Shown piece by piece: positions 9,050 through 17,413 of a DNA stretch of 64,000 bases (the first letter of the stretch is position 1; each line of letters begins with the position of its first letter). Below the pieces are notes generated by a model. That model was not told the DNA's origin. It made no database searches and saw nothing but the letters and a program-made list of their open reading frames with translations. The translations under genes and the position numbers were made by a program. Origin of the DNA: Flavobacterium lacisediminis (GTDB taxonomy: Bacteria > Bacteroidota > Bacteroidia > Flavobacteriales > Flavobacteriaceae); NCBI RefSeq assembly GCF_025909975.1, contig NZ_JAPCIO010000001.1, forward strand, positions 1-64,000, given 5' to 3'.

Positions 9050-9057
9050 TAAATTTG
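9050..9057 (+). promoter_or_regulatory. -7 promoter element of the Rieske-like lipoprotein gene
   Basis: TAAATTTG matches TAnnTTTG and is 26 nt before the ATG at 9084. TTTG at 9031-9034 is a possible -33 element. Confidence 0.5.
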
Positions 9058-9083
9058 TTTTACAATTGATAGCAAAAATTCAT

Positions 9084-9506
9084 ATGAAAAAATATCTCAT
9101 TCTACTTTTACTCCCTTTATTTTTTGGATGTGACAAAGAAGAATTTCAAAATAATAATCCGTATTTACCAAATTATCCCGTAAACTTAAATATCAATATG
9201 AGTTTACCTCAATATAGTAATTTATTGAGTCCTGCTAATGCAGTTTATATCAATTCTGCTGGAAATGGCATTAGAGGTATTATTGTTTTTAATACGGGAA
9301 GCGGTTATGTTGCTTACGATGCCGCTTGTCCTAATCAAGCTTTAGCCTCTTGTTCCACTATGACTATTAGCGGCATTGATGCTATTTGTCCTTGTGATGA
9401 AAAACGCTATAGCTTGTTTTCTGGTTTGTCTCAAGGAATGCAATATCCTATGAAACGTTATCGAGTAGAACAAATAAGTGAAGTTTCACTTCGTGTTTAT
9501 AACTAA
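9084..9506 (+). CDS. Lipoprotein with degenerate Rieske-like domain
   Basis: The 140-residue product starts at the ATG at 9084 (MKKYLILLLLPLFFGC), giving a clean lipobox ending in Cys16; an upstream TTG is less likely. The C-terminal half resembles a Rieske [2Fe-2S] domain: a Cys-Pro-Asn at the first ligand pair, 17 residues, then Cys-Pro-Cys-Asp at the second. Both canonical His ligands are replaced (Asn and Asp), so a normal Rieske cluster is not expected. It may be a structural remnant or bind something else. It is alone between divergent greA and a terminator. Confidence 0.7.
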   Translation: MKKYLILLLLPLFFGCDKEEFQNNNPYLPNYPVNLNINMSLPQYSNLLSPANAVYINSAGNGIRGIIVFNTGSGYVAYDAACPNQALASCSTMTISGIDAICPCDEKRYSLFSGLSQGMQYPMKRYRVEQISEVSLRVYN

Positions 9507-9509
9507 TAA

Positions 9510-9542
9510 AAAGCCTGAAAGTTCAAATTTTCAGTCTTTTTT
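9510..9542 (+). terminator. Terminator after the Rieske-like lipoprotein
   Basis: A CTGAAA...TTTCAG stem is followed by a run of T immediately downstream of the stop. It may also serve the converging TonB-receptor gene. Confidence 0.6.
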
Positions 9543-9560
9543 CAACTTAACTTAATCTAA

Positions 9561-11717
9561 CTAAAATTTTAAACTCAATCCGAGAAGGAAATTAATTCCC
9601 GCTTGCGGATAGTAACCTGTTCCTTCAATGGTTATGGGAGTTGGTCCCGACCAAGTATCATCGTAGGTATAAAAATAACCGTTTGATTCGTATTCTAAAT
9701 CGAAAATATTATTTACTAACGCAGAAAAAACAATCGATTTTATTCCTTTATTAATTTGCCAATCGTATGAAGCATTAAAATCATTAATGAAGTAACTGTC
9801 CAATTTTGAAACATCTGAATCGATATTTCCCATATATTGATCTCCAACAAATTTTGATAATACTGACAATTGCAATCCTTTAACTGGCAAATACGATAAT
9901 CTATTTCCAAAAATAAAATTAGGCGAATATGCGATATTAGTATTTCCTAAATTCTGAACTACTCCATTAATTTCATAATAAAAATCCTCATTCTTATTCT
10001 GACTTAATGTGAAATTCGGATTTAAAATTAACTTATCTGTTAAAGCAATTGTTGATTCTACTTCTAAACCTAATCGATAACTTTTTCCGCTATTTGTAAA
10101 AATTGGAGCACCAACATCATTCAAATCGCCTGTCAAAACTAATTGATCGTTATAGCGCATATAAAATGCATTTGCGTATAATTTTACTTTTTGTGTATTG
10201 TATTTCCAACCTAATTCATAATCAAATAAACGTTCTGGCTTTATAGCACCACTTTCGTAATCATCGCGTCTTGGTTCTTTGTTTGCTATTCCAAAATAAC
10301 CATAGAATGAATTTTTAGTGTTTAATTGGTAATTCAGACCTGCTTTTGGATTAAAGAATCGGAAAGTATCGTTTACATCATCAAATTTTACACTTGTGGC
10401 ATCGTAAAACACTATTCTGTATTGTAAATCGGTAAATAAATTTAATTTACTTGTTACGTTGTAGGATGCTTTTGTATAGAAATTCACATCATCTTTATTT
10501 CCATAATCATCGTAATATCTATTTGGATTTGGAATATAATTTTGTGTCCAAACTACTTCACCATAATGTAATCCTAAATAACGATTGGCAGCACCACCAA
10601 ACAATAAATCGGTTTTAGCTGTTTTGAAATTTAAGGAAAATGTTGCTCCAAAGAAATCATTATCTAACCATCTTTTTCTAACTAAATCAGAAATTGAATT
10701 TCCATTAAAATCAGGCAAATTATAATCGGTTAAATCTTCGTCTTCTTTGTACTGTTCAAAGTAACCTTTCCCAATAGTGTAATGCAATGCAGTATTTGAA
10801 ATCCAATTTTCAGACCACTTTTCTGTCCAGTGCAATTGAAAATGATTTTGCCAATAATTATCGGTTTCATTGTCGTAGAATTGCATATTTCCAAATTCAT
10901 CGAAATACATCCCCGCAGGATTGAACGTTCTACTTCCATTTAAATCTTCTGTTCCGTACCACGCTTGATAGGTTTTTTCTTTTCCGCCAAATGCCATTAA
11001 CTTTATTAAAGTAGATTCTTTTACATAATTAGCATTGAAAAAGTACCCAAACATATTTGATGTTGCTCTATCTATAAATCCATCCGAAGCAATGTTGGAA
11101 ATTCTTCCATTCATTTCGAAATTATTGTGCAAACCTGTACCAAAAGACAACGTGTGTTTTCTCGTATTAAAACTTCCGAAAGAATTTGAAATTTCGGCAT
11201 ATGCTTTTTCTTGATAGGATTTGGTTGCCATATTTAAACTCGCTCCAAAAGCTCCAGCCCCGTTAGTTGAAGCTCCTACTCCTCTTTGTAACTGAACACT
11301 TTCTAATGACGAAGCAAAATCGGGTAAATTCACAAAAAAAGTTCCTTGACTTTCACTATCGTTAAAAGGAATTCCGTTTAGAGTAACGTTAATTCGAGAA
11401 CCATCTGATCCACGAACACGCATAGAAGTATAACCAACGCCATTTCCAGCATCTGTTGTGCTTACCACAGAAGGTAAATATTGCAACAAAACGGGCACAT
11501 CTTGACCTAAATTTCGTGGTGCAATTTCTTCTTTGGAAACATTAGTGTAGGTAATAGGATTTTTATCTTTCGCTCTTACAGACGAAACCGTAACTTCTTT
11601 AAGTTCGGTAACTTTCGTGGTGTCTTTCTTTGTTTCTTGTGAATAAGAAAAAAGAGCAAATAAAATTGAAAATAGACTTAAAAAAGTCTTTGTACTTGAT
11701 TTGAATAAAGTTTTCAT
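9561..11717 (-). CDS. TonB-dependent outer-membrane receptor, riboswitch-linked (thiamin uptake)
   Basis: The 718-residue receptor starts at the ATG at 11717. It has a signal peptide to about residue 27, a plug domain ('LKEVTVSSVRAKDKNP', 'VRVRGSDGSRINVTLNGIP' region, 'LQRGVGASTNGAGAFG') to about residue 170 and a 22-strand type barrel ending in 'LLGLSLKF' with the terminal aromatic typical of outer-membrane proteins. There is no N-terminal carboxypeptidase-like domain, so it is not a SusC type. The leader carries a TPP riboswitch, which marks it as a probable receptor for thiamin or a phosphorylated or precursor form. The class is known from Bacteroidota THI-element surveys. The substrate is inferred from regulation only. 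Confidence 0.88.
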   Translation of the reverse strand: MKTLFKSSTKTFLSLFSILFALFSYSQETKKDTTKVTELKEVTVSSVRAKDKNPITYTNVSKEEIAPRNLGQDVPVLLQYLPSVVSTTDAGNGVGYTSMRVRGSDGSRINVTLNGIPFNDSESQGTFFVNLPDFASSLESVQLQRGVGASTNGAGAFGASLNMATKSYQEKAYAEISNSFGSFNTRKHTLSFGTGLHNNFEMNGRISNIASDGFIDRATSNMFGYFFNANYVKESTLIKLMAFGGKEKTYQAWYGTEDLNGSRTFNPAGMYFDEFGNMQFYDNETDNYWQNHFQLHWTEKWSENWISNTALHYTIGKGYFEQYKEDEDLTDYNLPDFNGNSISDLVRKRWLDNDFFGATFSLNFKTAKTDLLFGGAANRYLGLHYGEVVWTQNYIPNPNRYYDDYGNKDDVNFYTKASYNVTSKLNLFTDLQYRIVFYDATSVKFDDVNDTFRFFNPKAGLNYQLNTKNSFYGYFGIANKEPRRDDYESGAIKPERLFDYELGWKYNTQKVKLYANAFYMRYNDQLVLTGDLNDVGAPIFTNSGKSYRLGLEVESTIALTDKLILNPNFTLSQNKNEDFYYEINGVVQNLGNTNIAYSPNFIFGNRLSYLPVKGLQLSVLSKFVGDQYMGNIDSDVSKLDSYFINDFNASYDWQINKGIKSIVFSALVNNIFDLEYESNGYFYTYDDTWSGPTPITIEGTGYYPQAGINFLLGLSLKF

Positions 11718-11736
11718 TCGTAAAATAAATACGAAT
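11716..11736 (-). promoter_or_regulatory. Start-codon-masking hairpin (expression platform)
   Basis: A perfect 7-bp stem ATTCGTA/TACGAAT with a 7-nt loop ends inside the ATG (A at 11717, T at 11716). A 'CCCCTTT' just upstream (11744-11738) is complementary to 'AAAGGGG' in the 5' strand of the riboswitch. Together they suggest translational control. Confidence 0.5.
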
Positions 11737-11811
11737 AAAAGGGGCAATTACTCTTGGTTAAAAATTAAATTTGATACTCTTTGACGCGAATAAACGTGCA
11801 CATTTATTTTT

Positions 11812-11892
11812 GTCAATTCCCTAAACAGCATTATCTGTTCTAGGTTCTATGGGTATGATCTCAGCTCGTTATTTAGAGCACCCCTTTGAGAC
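11812..11892 (-). ncRNA. TPP riboswitch (THI element)
   Basis: On the minus strand the leader contains the characteristic THI-box blocks in order: GGGGTGC near the 5' end, GCTGAGA followed by ATACCC, GAACCT, then GATAATGC and TAGGGA at the 3' end. These form the pyrimidine- and pyrophosphate-sensing arms of the TPP aptamer. It lies in the 180-nt leader of the TonB receptor gene, downstream of a TATCTTTG -7 element. In Bacteroidota it normally represses the receptor when TPP is abundant. Confidence 0.95.
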
Positions 11893-11896
11893 GAGG

Positions 11897-11904
11897 CAAA
11901 GATA
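11897..11904 (-). promoter_or_regulatory. -7 promoter element upstream of the TPP riboswitch
   Basis: TATCTTTG matches TAnnTTTG. Transcription would start around 11890, immediately before the aptamer. Confidence 0.65.
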
Positions 11905-11937
11905 GAACTCTTTCGTTTAAAGTTCCAAGTTTAACCT

Positions 11938-12339
11938 TTAAAAATTTGGTTTTTTTCTGTTTTGCTTCAAAGTACTCATTACTTTTTTGGCGTTAAGTCG
12001 CTTTTCTTTTACTGCTCTTGGAGTTTTAGTTTCTTTTCGCTCTTTTGGAACAACCAAAGCATTTTCAAGCAACTTAAAACATTTTTTAATAACTTTTTCT
12101 TTGTTTTTTAGTTGACTTCTGTCTTCTTCGCTGGTTAAAATTAGAATTCCGTCTTGCGTAAGTTTAGTTGCGATTTTAGTTTGTAATAAAGCTTTTTCAT
12201 CATCATTTAATCCTTTTGAATTAATTAAATCGAAACTCAATACGACTTTAGAAGACACTTTGTTTACATTTTGTCCTCCTGCTCCACTACTTCTAACTGC
12301 TTTAAATGAAAATTCTGATGCTATAATTGATTTATCCAT
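11938..12339 (-). CDS. arfB: Alternative ribosome-rescue factor ArfB
   Basis: This 133-residue class-I release-factor-like peptidyl-tRNA hydrolase rescues stalled ribosomes without a stop codon. The GGQ loop is in 'VRSSGAGGQNVNKVSSKV' (about 15-32), and the basic C-terminal tail ('KRLNAKKVMSTLKQNRKKP') is the mRNA-channel anchor that separates ArfB from RF1/RF2. Its start overlaps the DUF4301 stop by 8 bp. It is the last gene of the PPTase-GGGPS-pnuC-DUF4301-arfB run. Confidence 0.95.
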   Translation of the reverse strand: MDKSIIASEFSFKAVRSSGAGGQNVNKVSSKVVLSFDLINSKGLNDDEKALLQTKIATKLTQDGILILTSEEDRSQLKNKEKVIKKCFKLLENALVVPKERKETKTPRAVKEKRLNAKKVMSTLKQNRKKPNF

Positions 12340-13867
12340 TATCGGGTTGGTGTGATGATTTTAATAAATCATTTACAGTTTTCACTGGATTAAAAGTTTC
12401 TAACGGAACCTCAACAAAAATAGTGGTCCATTTTGCCATTGCGCCATTCCATAATCCAGGAAGTTCAAAAGCTTTGATTGGTTTTCCATTTTTAGTTTTT
12501 TCAGTAATAAAAGCAGCATTTTGATCTATAAATTGATTTAAATCAAACTTCTCGCCTTTAAAATTTTTCACACCACAAACTATATCAACTGGGTTAAAAT
12601 GAGTAGCTCCTTTAGCAATACTTTTTTGTGATTTATTATTTAAATCTATTTGAGACGATTCTACAATTTGTAAAGTTTGACGACCTTTTTCATCTTGAAC
12701 CCAAAATGGTCCGCCACCTGGTTCGCCTTCATTTTTCACCATTCCGCAAATACGAATTGGTCGATTTAAGACTTTAATTAAATACTCAATTTTATAGGCA
12801 GTTTGGAAAAAATTAAACTCTTCTGGTAATGGAAATGCGGTTTTATTTTCGGCAAAATCTCTTATTTCAGCAATTTCGGCTTCCGTTACGTTTCCTTCGG
12901 AAAGCTTTTTTAAATAATTGAATATTTGATATTGTATGCGAATTAAAACACCCCCTAAAACCTTTTTGTAAGTCGCAATAACCGATGTATGGTTTTGCGA
13001 AACGTTATCGATATTTTTAATGTAAATAACATCTGACTGAAGCGCATTCAAATTTTCAATTAAAGCACCATGTCCACCTGGTCTGAAAAACAATTTATCA
13101 TCTTCAACACGAAAAGGCGTATTATCTTCATTAACCGCTAAAGTATCAGAAGATTGGTCTTGATAAGAAAAATTGATCTCATAATCTGAAAACTTATTGG
13201 TAATTTTCTCGAAATCGGCTTGAAATTCTTTTGTAATTGTGAAATGAATCTTAGTCTTATGATTCTCTTTTTTAAAGAAATCGGCCTCAAAAATATTCTC
13301 TTCAATAGGTGTGACAATCTTGTTGCCTTTTACATGAAAAGGTAAAATTCCTTTTGGTTTATGGGAAAAATGCAATCCTTCGTCACTCAATAAAGTTTTA
13401 ATTAAAACATAGTATCGCTTATCATTCGATAAAGAATAATAATTAGGAAACAAGTCAATTGTTTTTTCCTTTAACTCCCTGTAAAAAGGGAAATTTTTCA
13501 ATCCAAAAATAAAAATAGAAACATCTTTTGCGTTCTTTTTGTTGATGTAACTATTAATGGTGTCATTTTCTTCGTCGAATTCATTCAAAAATTCATTCAA
13601 AAACTTAAACATACGAGTTGCCGCCCCAGAAGCTGGAACGAATTTTTCAATCGTATATTTATTTTTGTGTTTATCGAAGTAAGATACCAACGGAAGAATT
13701 TCTTCTTCAGAAAAACGCCAAATTCCATCGCCAATAGTTGCCGACTTCACTAGGTTAATCTTTGGAATTCCTTTGATGAAAAAATCCAGCTGTTGTTGCA
13801 CTTTTTCTAGAGAATTTCCTCTTTCGTTAATAAATTTTATATCTGCTTCTGTAAAAGTCTTTTCCAT
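12332..13867 (-). CDS. DUF4301 family protein
   Basis: The 511-residue cytoplasmic protein matches DUF4301 over its length ('IWRFSEEEILPLV', 'VPASGAATRMFKFL', 'FRPGGHGALIENL', 'KNEGEPGGGPFWV', 'GLWNGAMAKWTTIFV'). The N-terminal 'ASGAATRMFK' looks like the Gly-rich nucleotide loop of sugar-nucleotide pyrophosphorylases, so a nucleotidyltransferase-like activity is possible but unproven. It overlaps pnuC by 31 bp and arfB by 8 bp, indicating translational coupling. Confidence 0.85.
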   Translation of the reverse strand: MEKTFTEADIKFINERGNSLEKVQQQLDFFIKGIPKINLVKSATIGDGIWRFSEEEILPLVSYFDKHKNKYTIEKFVPASGAATRMFKFLNEFLNEFDEENDTINSYINKKNAKDVSIFIFGLKNFPFYRELKEKTIDLFPNYYSLSNDKRYYVLIKTLLSDEGLHFSHKPKGILPFHVKGNKIVTPIEENIFEADFFKKENHKTKIHFTITKEFQADFEKITNKFSDYEINFSYQDQSSDTLAVNEDNTPFRVEDDKLFFRPGGHGALIENLNALQSDVIYIKNIDNVSQNHTSVIATYKKVLGGVLIRIQYQIFNYLKKLSEGNVTEAEIAEIRDFAENKTAFPLPEEFNFFQTAYKIEYLIKVLNRPIRICGMVKNEGEPGGGPFWVQDEKGRQTLQIVESSQIDLNNKSQKSIAKGATHFNPVDIVCGVKNFKGEKFDLNQFIDQNAAFITEKTKNGKPIKAFELPGLWNGAMAKWTTIFVEVPLETFNPVKTVNDLLKSSHQPDNG

Positions 13868-14451
13868 TCTAAATAGCCTAAAATAGCAATAATTGTAAAT
13901 AATAAAAACTGCATACTGGAGAACGTTAATCCTTTATAAAAATACAAAGGCACCGAAATAATATCGGCTATAACCCAAATAATCCAGTTCTCAATCTTTC
14001 GTTTGGCCATGAGCCACATTCCTACAAAAAACAAAGCAGTTGTAAGTGTGTCTACATAAGCTGTCCAATCTGTAAATTTATCAAAAAATTGGTAAACTAA
14101 TGCAACAAATAGTAAGGTTATTGTAAAAATTAGGCTCGAAATTAAATAATCTTTTCGATTCATGACGGATATTGGAAATTCATCTGCTCCGTTTTTCTTT
14201 CTTGTCCATAAATACCAACCTAAAACACTCATTATGGAATAGTAAATATTGATGATGAAATCGCCAAACAATTTCCATTCCAACAAAATATAAACAAAAA
14301 TTAAAGTGCTAACTAACCCTGTTGGATACACTAAAATATTATTCTTTCTGGCAAATAAAACGCTAATTATACCAAACAAAACAGCGGTTAATTCAAGAAA
14401 AATAAAAAGTTTAGAATAGTCTTTATATTGAGAAAACAGTAACTCTATCAT
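13837..14451 (-). CDS. PnuC/PnuT family vitamin transporter
   Basis: The 204-residue membrane protein has about seven transmembrane helices with the family signatures 'GIISVLFARKNNILVYPTGL', 'MSVLGWYLWTRKK' and 'NWIIWVIADIISVPLYFYKG', the last containing the conserved W..W.I.D substrate motif. Family members import nicotinamide riboside (PnuC) or thiamin (PnuT). In Bacteroidota the thiamin version is typically coregulated with a THI-element TonB receptor, and such a receptor lies 2.1 kb downstream. Thiamin is therefore plausible. It overlaps the GGGPS stop by 4 bp. Confidence 0.88.
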   Translation of the reverse strand: MIELLFSQYKDYSKLFIFLELTAVLFGIISVLFARKNNILVYPTGLVSTLIFVYILLEWKLFGDFIINIYYSIMSVLGWYLWTRKKNGADEFPISVMNRKDYLISSLIFTITLLFVALVYQFFDKFTDWTAYVDTLTTALFFVGMWLMAKRKIENWIIWVIADIISVPLYFYKGLTFSSMQFLLFTIIAILGYLEWKRLLQKQI

Positions 14452-15164
14452 AATGAAAAGAAATTACTATCGTTTTCAAAAGCAGTTCCAATCACAACCA
14501 AATCAGCTCCAGCATTGTACACTTCTTGAATCGTTTTCATGGAACGAATGCCTCCACCAACAATCAATGGAATTTCGATATTTTGAGCGACGTAGCGAAT
14601 CATTTCTAACGAAACATGTTGATTAGCACCACTTCCCGCTTCTAAATAAATCAACTTTTTTCCAAGAAATTCGCCTGCTTTTGCCGTTTTATAAGCCAAT
14701 TCAATATTGTCTTGTTCAATTGGTTGTGTCTGACTTACACGTTGCACAGCCGTTTCTTTTCCTCCATCGATTAACAAATAACCTGTTGGGATAATTTCCA
14801 AATTGGATTTTGCCAATATATCTACCGAATTGATATGATGTTCAATTAAATATTCCGGATTTCGTCCTGAAAGTAAACTTAGAAATAAAATACCATCTGC
14901 TTCATTGGAAATCTGAGAAGGATGTCCTGGAAAAATTAATACTGGTAATTTAGTAGTTGTTTTAATTATGGAAATCAGTTCGTCTAAATGTGTTCCATTA
15001 TAAGTACTTCCGCCGACAAAAATATGTGTGGCTGGCGATTTTTTAATTTTATCTGACAAAACAATTGCTTGTTCAATTGAAACCTTTTCAGGATCAATTA
15101 AAATAGCTAACAGTTTTTGACGGTTCTTTTTCGCTTTAAGTATATTTTGATACAGGTTTTGCAT
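14448..15164 (-). CDS. Geranylgeranylglyceryl phosphate synthase family protein (group II)
   Basis: The 238-residue TIM-barrel prenyltransferase counts from the ATG at 15164, just after the PPTase stop. It shows 'LLAILIDPEKVS', 'HIFVGGSTYNG', 'LPVLIFPGHPSQIS', 'YLEAGSGANQHVS' and 'PLIVGGGIRSMKTIQ', the phosphate-binding loops of PcrB/GGGPS enzymes. Group II members in Bacteroidota condense a prenyl diphosphate with glycerol-1-phosphate; the downstream lipid is unknown. It is part of the PPTase-to-arfB operon. Confidence 0.93.
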   Translation of the reverse strand: MQNLYQNILKAKKNRQKLLAILIDPEKVSIEQAIVLSDKIKKSPATHIFVGGSTYNGTHLDELISIIKTTTKLPVLIFPGHPSQISNEADGILFLSLLSGRNPEYLIEHHINSVDILAKSNLEIIPTGYLLIDGGKETAVQRVSQTQPIEQDNIELAYKTAKAGEFLGKKLIYLEAGSGANQHVSLEMIRYVAQNIEIPLIVGGGIRSMKTIQEVYNAGADLVVIGTAFENDSNFFSL

Positions 15165-15165
15165 T

Positions 15166-15795
15166 TTATTTTTTTGGGAAAGCACACACAAAGATATACG
15201 CTTCTACGTTATAAAACTGAATTTGGAAGTTTTCTATTTGGTTATTAAAATGCAATTCGGCCTCACATTTACCATTTTTTAAATCAAATTCGGCTTCAAA
15301 AATATGCTCTGGAAAGCTAATTCCTTTTTCATTCTTAATTTTAAAAATGGATTCTTTCACTCCCCAAATTACGGTCGATTTTTCTATTTGTTCCAAAGTA
15401 GAAAGATTTTCTAAATGCTTTACTTCCATAAATCTCGGAGCAATCTTCAAAGTTTTTTCTTTGAGTTTTTCCAAATCAATTCCCATCAATTTATTACTTA
15501 TGCAAATACATGAAAATTCGTGTGAATGCGAAATAGAGATATGTTTGCCATCGCTTAAATGAGGTTTTCCAGCTTCATCATAAGTTAAATCATAATCGGT
15601 ATAACCCAAATGTTGTAGTAACATTCGAACAGCTAAAAATCCTCTTTGGTGCTCTTCCGATTTCATTCCTTCTAAACGAAAAAGCGAAGTGTCACGTAAC
15701 GAAACCGCTCTAAATAACCAAGTTACGTCTTCTGTAATGTGCCAGAAGTACGCAGTAGTATTTTCGTTGATATGTAAAATTTTATGTAGCGGCAT
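15166..15795 (-). CDS. 4'-phosphopantetheinyl transferase superfamily protein
   Basis: This 209-residue Sfp-type enzyme moves phosphopantetheine from CoA to acyl or peptidyl carrier proteins. The motifs are 'DEAGKPHL', 'ISISHSHEF', 'MGIDLEKL' (Mg-binding Asp/Glu) and 'WGVKESIFK'. It is the first gene of the operon and divergent from ahcY. The carrier-protein target is not encoded nearby; fatty-acid ACP or a pigment pathway is possible. Confidence 0.9.
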   Translation of the reverse strand: MPLHKILHINENTTAYFWHITEDVTWLFRAVSLRDTSLFRLEGMKSEEHQRGFLAVRMLLQHLGYTDYDLTYDEAGKPHLSDGKHISISHSHEFSCICISNKLMGIDLEKLKEKTLKIAPRFMEVKHLENLSTLEQIEKSTVIWGVKESIFKIKNEKGISFPEHIFEAEFDLKNGKCEAELHFNNQIENFQIQFYNVEAYIFVCAFPKK

Positions 15796-15856
15796 TTATA
15801 TTTTGTTGTTTTTCAAATCGTTAGAAAATTAAACAATTCACAAATTAATAGAAATC

Positions 15857-15889
15857 TTTGAAAAAATAAAAAGTTATTTTGTAATTTTG
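15857..15889 (+). promoter_or_regulatory. ahcY promoter
   Basis: TTTG (15857-15860), a 21-nt spacer and TAATTTTG (15882-15889) match the flavobacterial sigma-A promoter. The ATG is 37 nt downstream. Confidence 0.75.
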
Positions 15890-15925
15890 CACTCTAATTT
15901 TAGAATATACAAATATACATAATAG

Positions 15926-17242
15926 ATGAGTACACAAACATTACCTTATGTAGCTTATAAAGTGAAAGATATTTCACTTGCAGCTTGGGGAAGAAAAGAG
16001 ATTGAATTAGCTGAAGCTGAAATGCCAGGTTTAATGGCTTTAAGAGCAGAATACGGAGCAACTCAACCTTTAAAAGGAGCTAGAATTGCTGGATGTCTTC
16101 ACATGACAATTCAAACTGCTGTTTTAATTGAAACTTTAATTGCTTTAGGTGCAGAAGTTACTTGGTCTTCTTGTAACATTTTCTCAACTCAAGATCAGGC
16201 TGCTGCTGCTATTGCTGCTGCTGGAATTCAGGTTTATGCTTGGAAAGGTTTGAATGAAGAAGATTTCGATTGGTGTATTGAGCAAACTTTATTCTTTGGT
16301 GAAGACAGAAAACCATTGAACATGATTTTAGATGATGGTGGCGATTTAACTAATATGGTTATTGACCGTTACCCAGAATTAGTTGCTGGAATCAAAGGTT
16401 TATCTGAAGAAACTACAACTGGAGTTCACCGTTTATACGAAAGAGTAAAAGCTGGAACTTTACCAATGCCTGCAATTAACGTAAATGATTCTGTTACAAA
16501 ATCTAAATTTGATAACAAATACGGATGTAAAGAATCAGCTGTTGATGCAGTAAGAAGAGCTACAGATATTATGTTAGCTGGAAAAAGAGTAGTTGTTTGT
16601 GGATACGGTGACGTTGGAAAAGGAACTGCGGCTTCTTTCCGTGGTGCTGGTTCTATTGTAACAGTTACTGAAATTGATCCAATTTGTGCTTTACAAGCGG
16701 CTATGGACGGTTTTGAAGTTAAAAAATTAGACACAGTTATCAAAACTGCTGATATTATTATTACTACAACTGGAAATAAAGACATCGTTTTAGGTTCTCA
16801 CTTTGAGCAAATGAAAGATAAAACTATCGTTTGTAACATTGGACACTTCGATAACGAAATCGATATGGCTTGGTTAAACAAAAACCACGGTGCTTCTAAA
16901 ATCGAAATCAAACCACAAGTTGATAAATATACAATCAACGGAAACGATATCATTATTTTAGCTGAAGGTCGTTTAGTAAACTTAGGTTGTGCTACTGGTC
17001 ACCCAAGTTTTGTGATGAGTAACTCATTTACGAACCAAACGTTAGCTCAAATCGAATTATGGAATAACAGTGCAGCTTATAAAAATGACGTTTATATGTT
17101 ACCAAAACATTTAGATGAAAAAGTAGCGATGTTACACTTAGCTAAATTAGGAGTTGAATTAGAAACGTTACGTCCAGACCAAGCAGAATATATTGGTGTA
17201 GAAGTACAAGGCCCATTCAAACCAGAATATTACAGATACTAA
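15926..17242 (+). CDS. ahcY: Adenosylhomocysteinase
   Basis: The enzyme hydrolyses S-adenosylhomocysteine to adenosine and homocysteine, sustaining the methyl cycle. The 438-residue protein shows '[16 protein letters not shown]', '[17 protein letters not shown]', 'DDGGDLTNM', the NAD-binding '[14 protein letters not shown]' and the C-terminal 'KPEYYRY' that completes the neighbouring subunit's NAD site. It is monocistronic, with a strong promoter and its own terminator. Confidence 0.99.
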   Translation: MSTQTLPYVAYKVKDISLAAWGRKEIELAEAEMPGLMALRAEYGATQPLKGARIAGCLHMTIQTAVLIETLIALGAEVTWSSCNIFSTQDQAAAAIAAAGIQVYAWKGLNEEDFDWCIEQTLFFGEDRKPLNMILDDGGDLTNMVIDRYPELVAGIKGLSEETTTGVHRLYERVKAGTLPMPAINVNDSVTKSKFDNKYGCKESAVDAVRRATDIMLAGKRVVVCGYGDVGKGTAASFRGAGSIVTVTEIDPICALQAAMDGFEVKKLDTVIKTADIIITTTGNKDIVLGSHFEQMKDKTIVCNIGHFDNEIDMAWLNKNHGASKIEIKPQVDKYTINGNDIIILAEGRLVNLGCATGHPSFVMSNSFTNQTLAQIELWNNSAAYKNDVYMLPKHLDEKVAMLHLAKLGVELETLRPDQAEYIGVEVQGPFKPEYYRY

Positions 17243-17245
17243 TAT

Positions 17246-17285
17246 TTAGTAAATAGTGAAAAGTGATTAGTAAATAGTCACTTAA
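17246..17285. repeat. Short word repeat after ahcY (agtaaatagt/agtgat)
   Basis: The words 'tagtaaatagtg', 'aaaagtgat' and 'tagtaaatagtcac' repeat directly after the ahcY stop, before the terminator. Confidence 0.45.
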
Positions 17286-17291
17286 AACATA

Positions 17292-17325
17292 TTAAAACCC
17301 TAGCAGAAATGTGAGGGTTTTTCTT
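17292..17325 (+). terminator. ahcY terminator
   Basis: Stem AAAACCCT (17294-17301) / AGGGTTTT (17314-17321) with a 12-nt loop, followed by T-rich sequence. Confidence 0.8.
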
Positions 17326-17374
17326 TTACCAACTATTTTTCAACAAATTAGCAACAACTTGAAACTTTTGGCGT

Positions 17375-17382
17375 TAAATTTG
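17375..17382 (+). promoter_or_regulatory. -7 promoter element of the DUF4407 gene
   Basis: TAAATTTG matches TAnnTTTG; the ATG is 31 nt downstream. Confidence 0.45.
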
Positions 17383-17413
17383 TACTAATCATCATCAATC
17401 AAAATCAATCATC

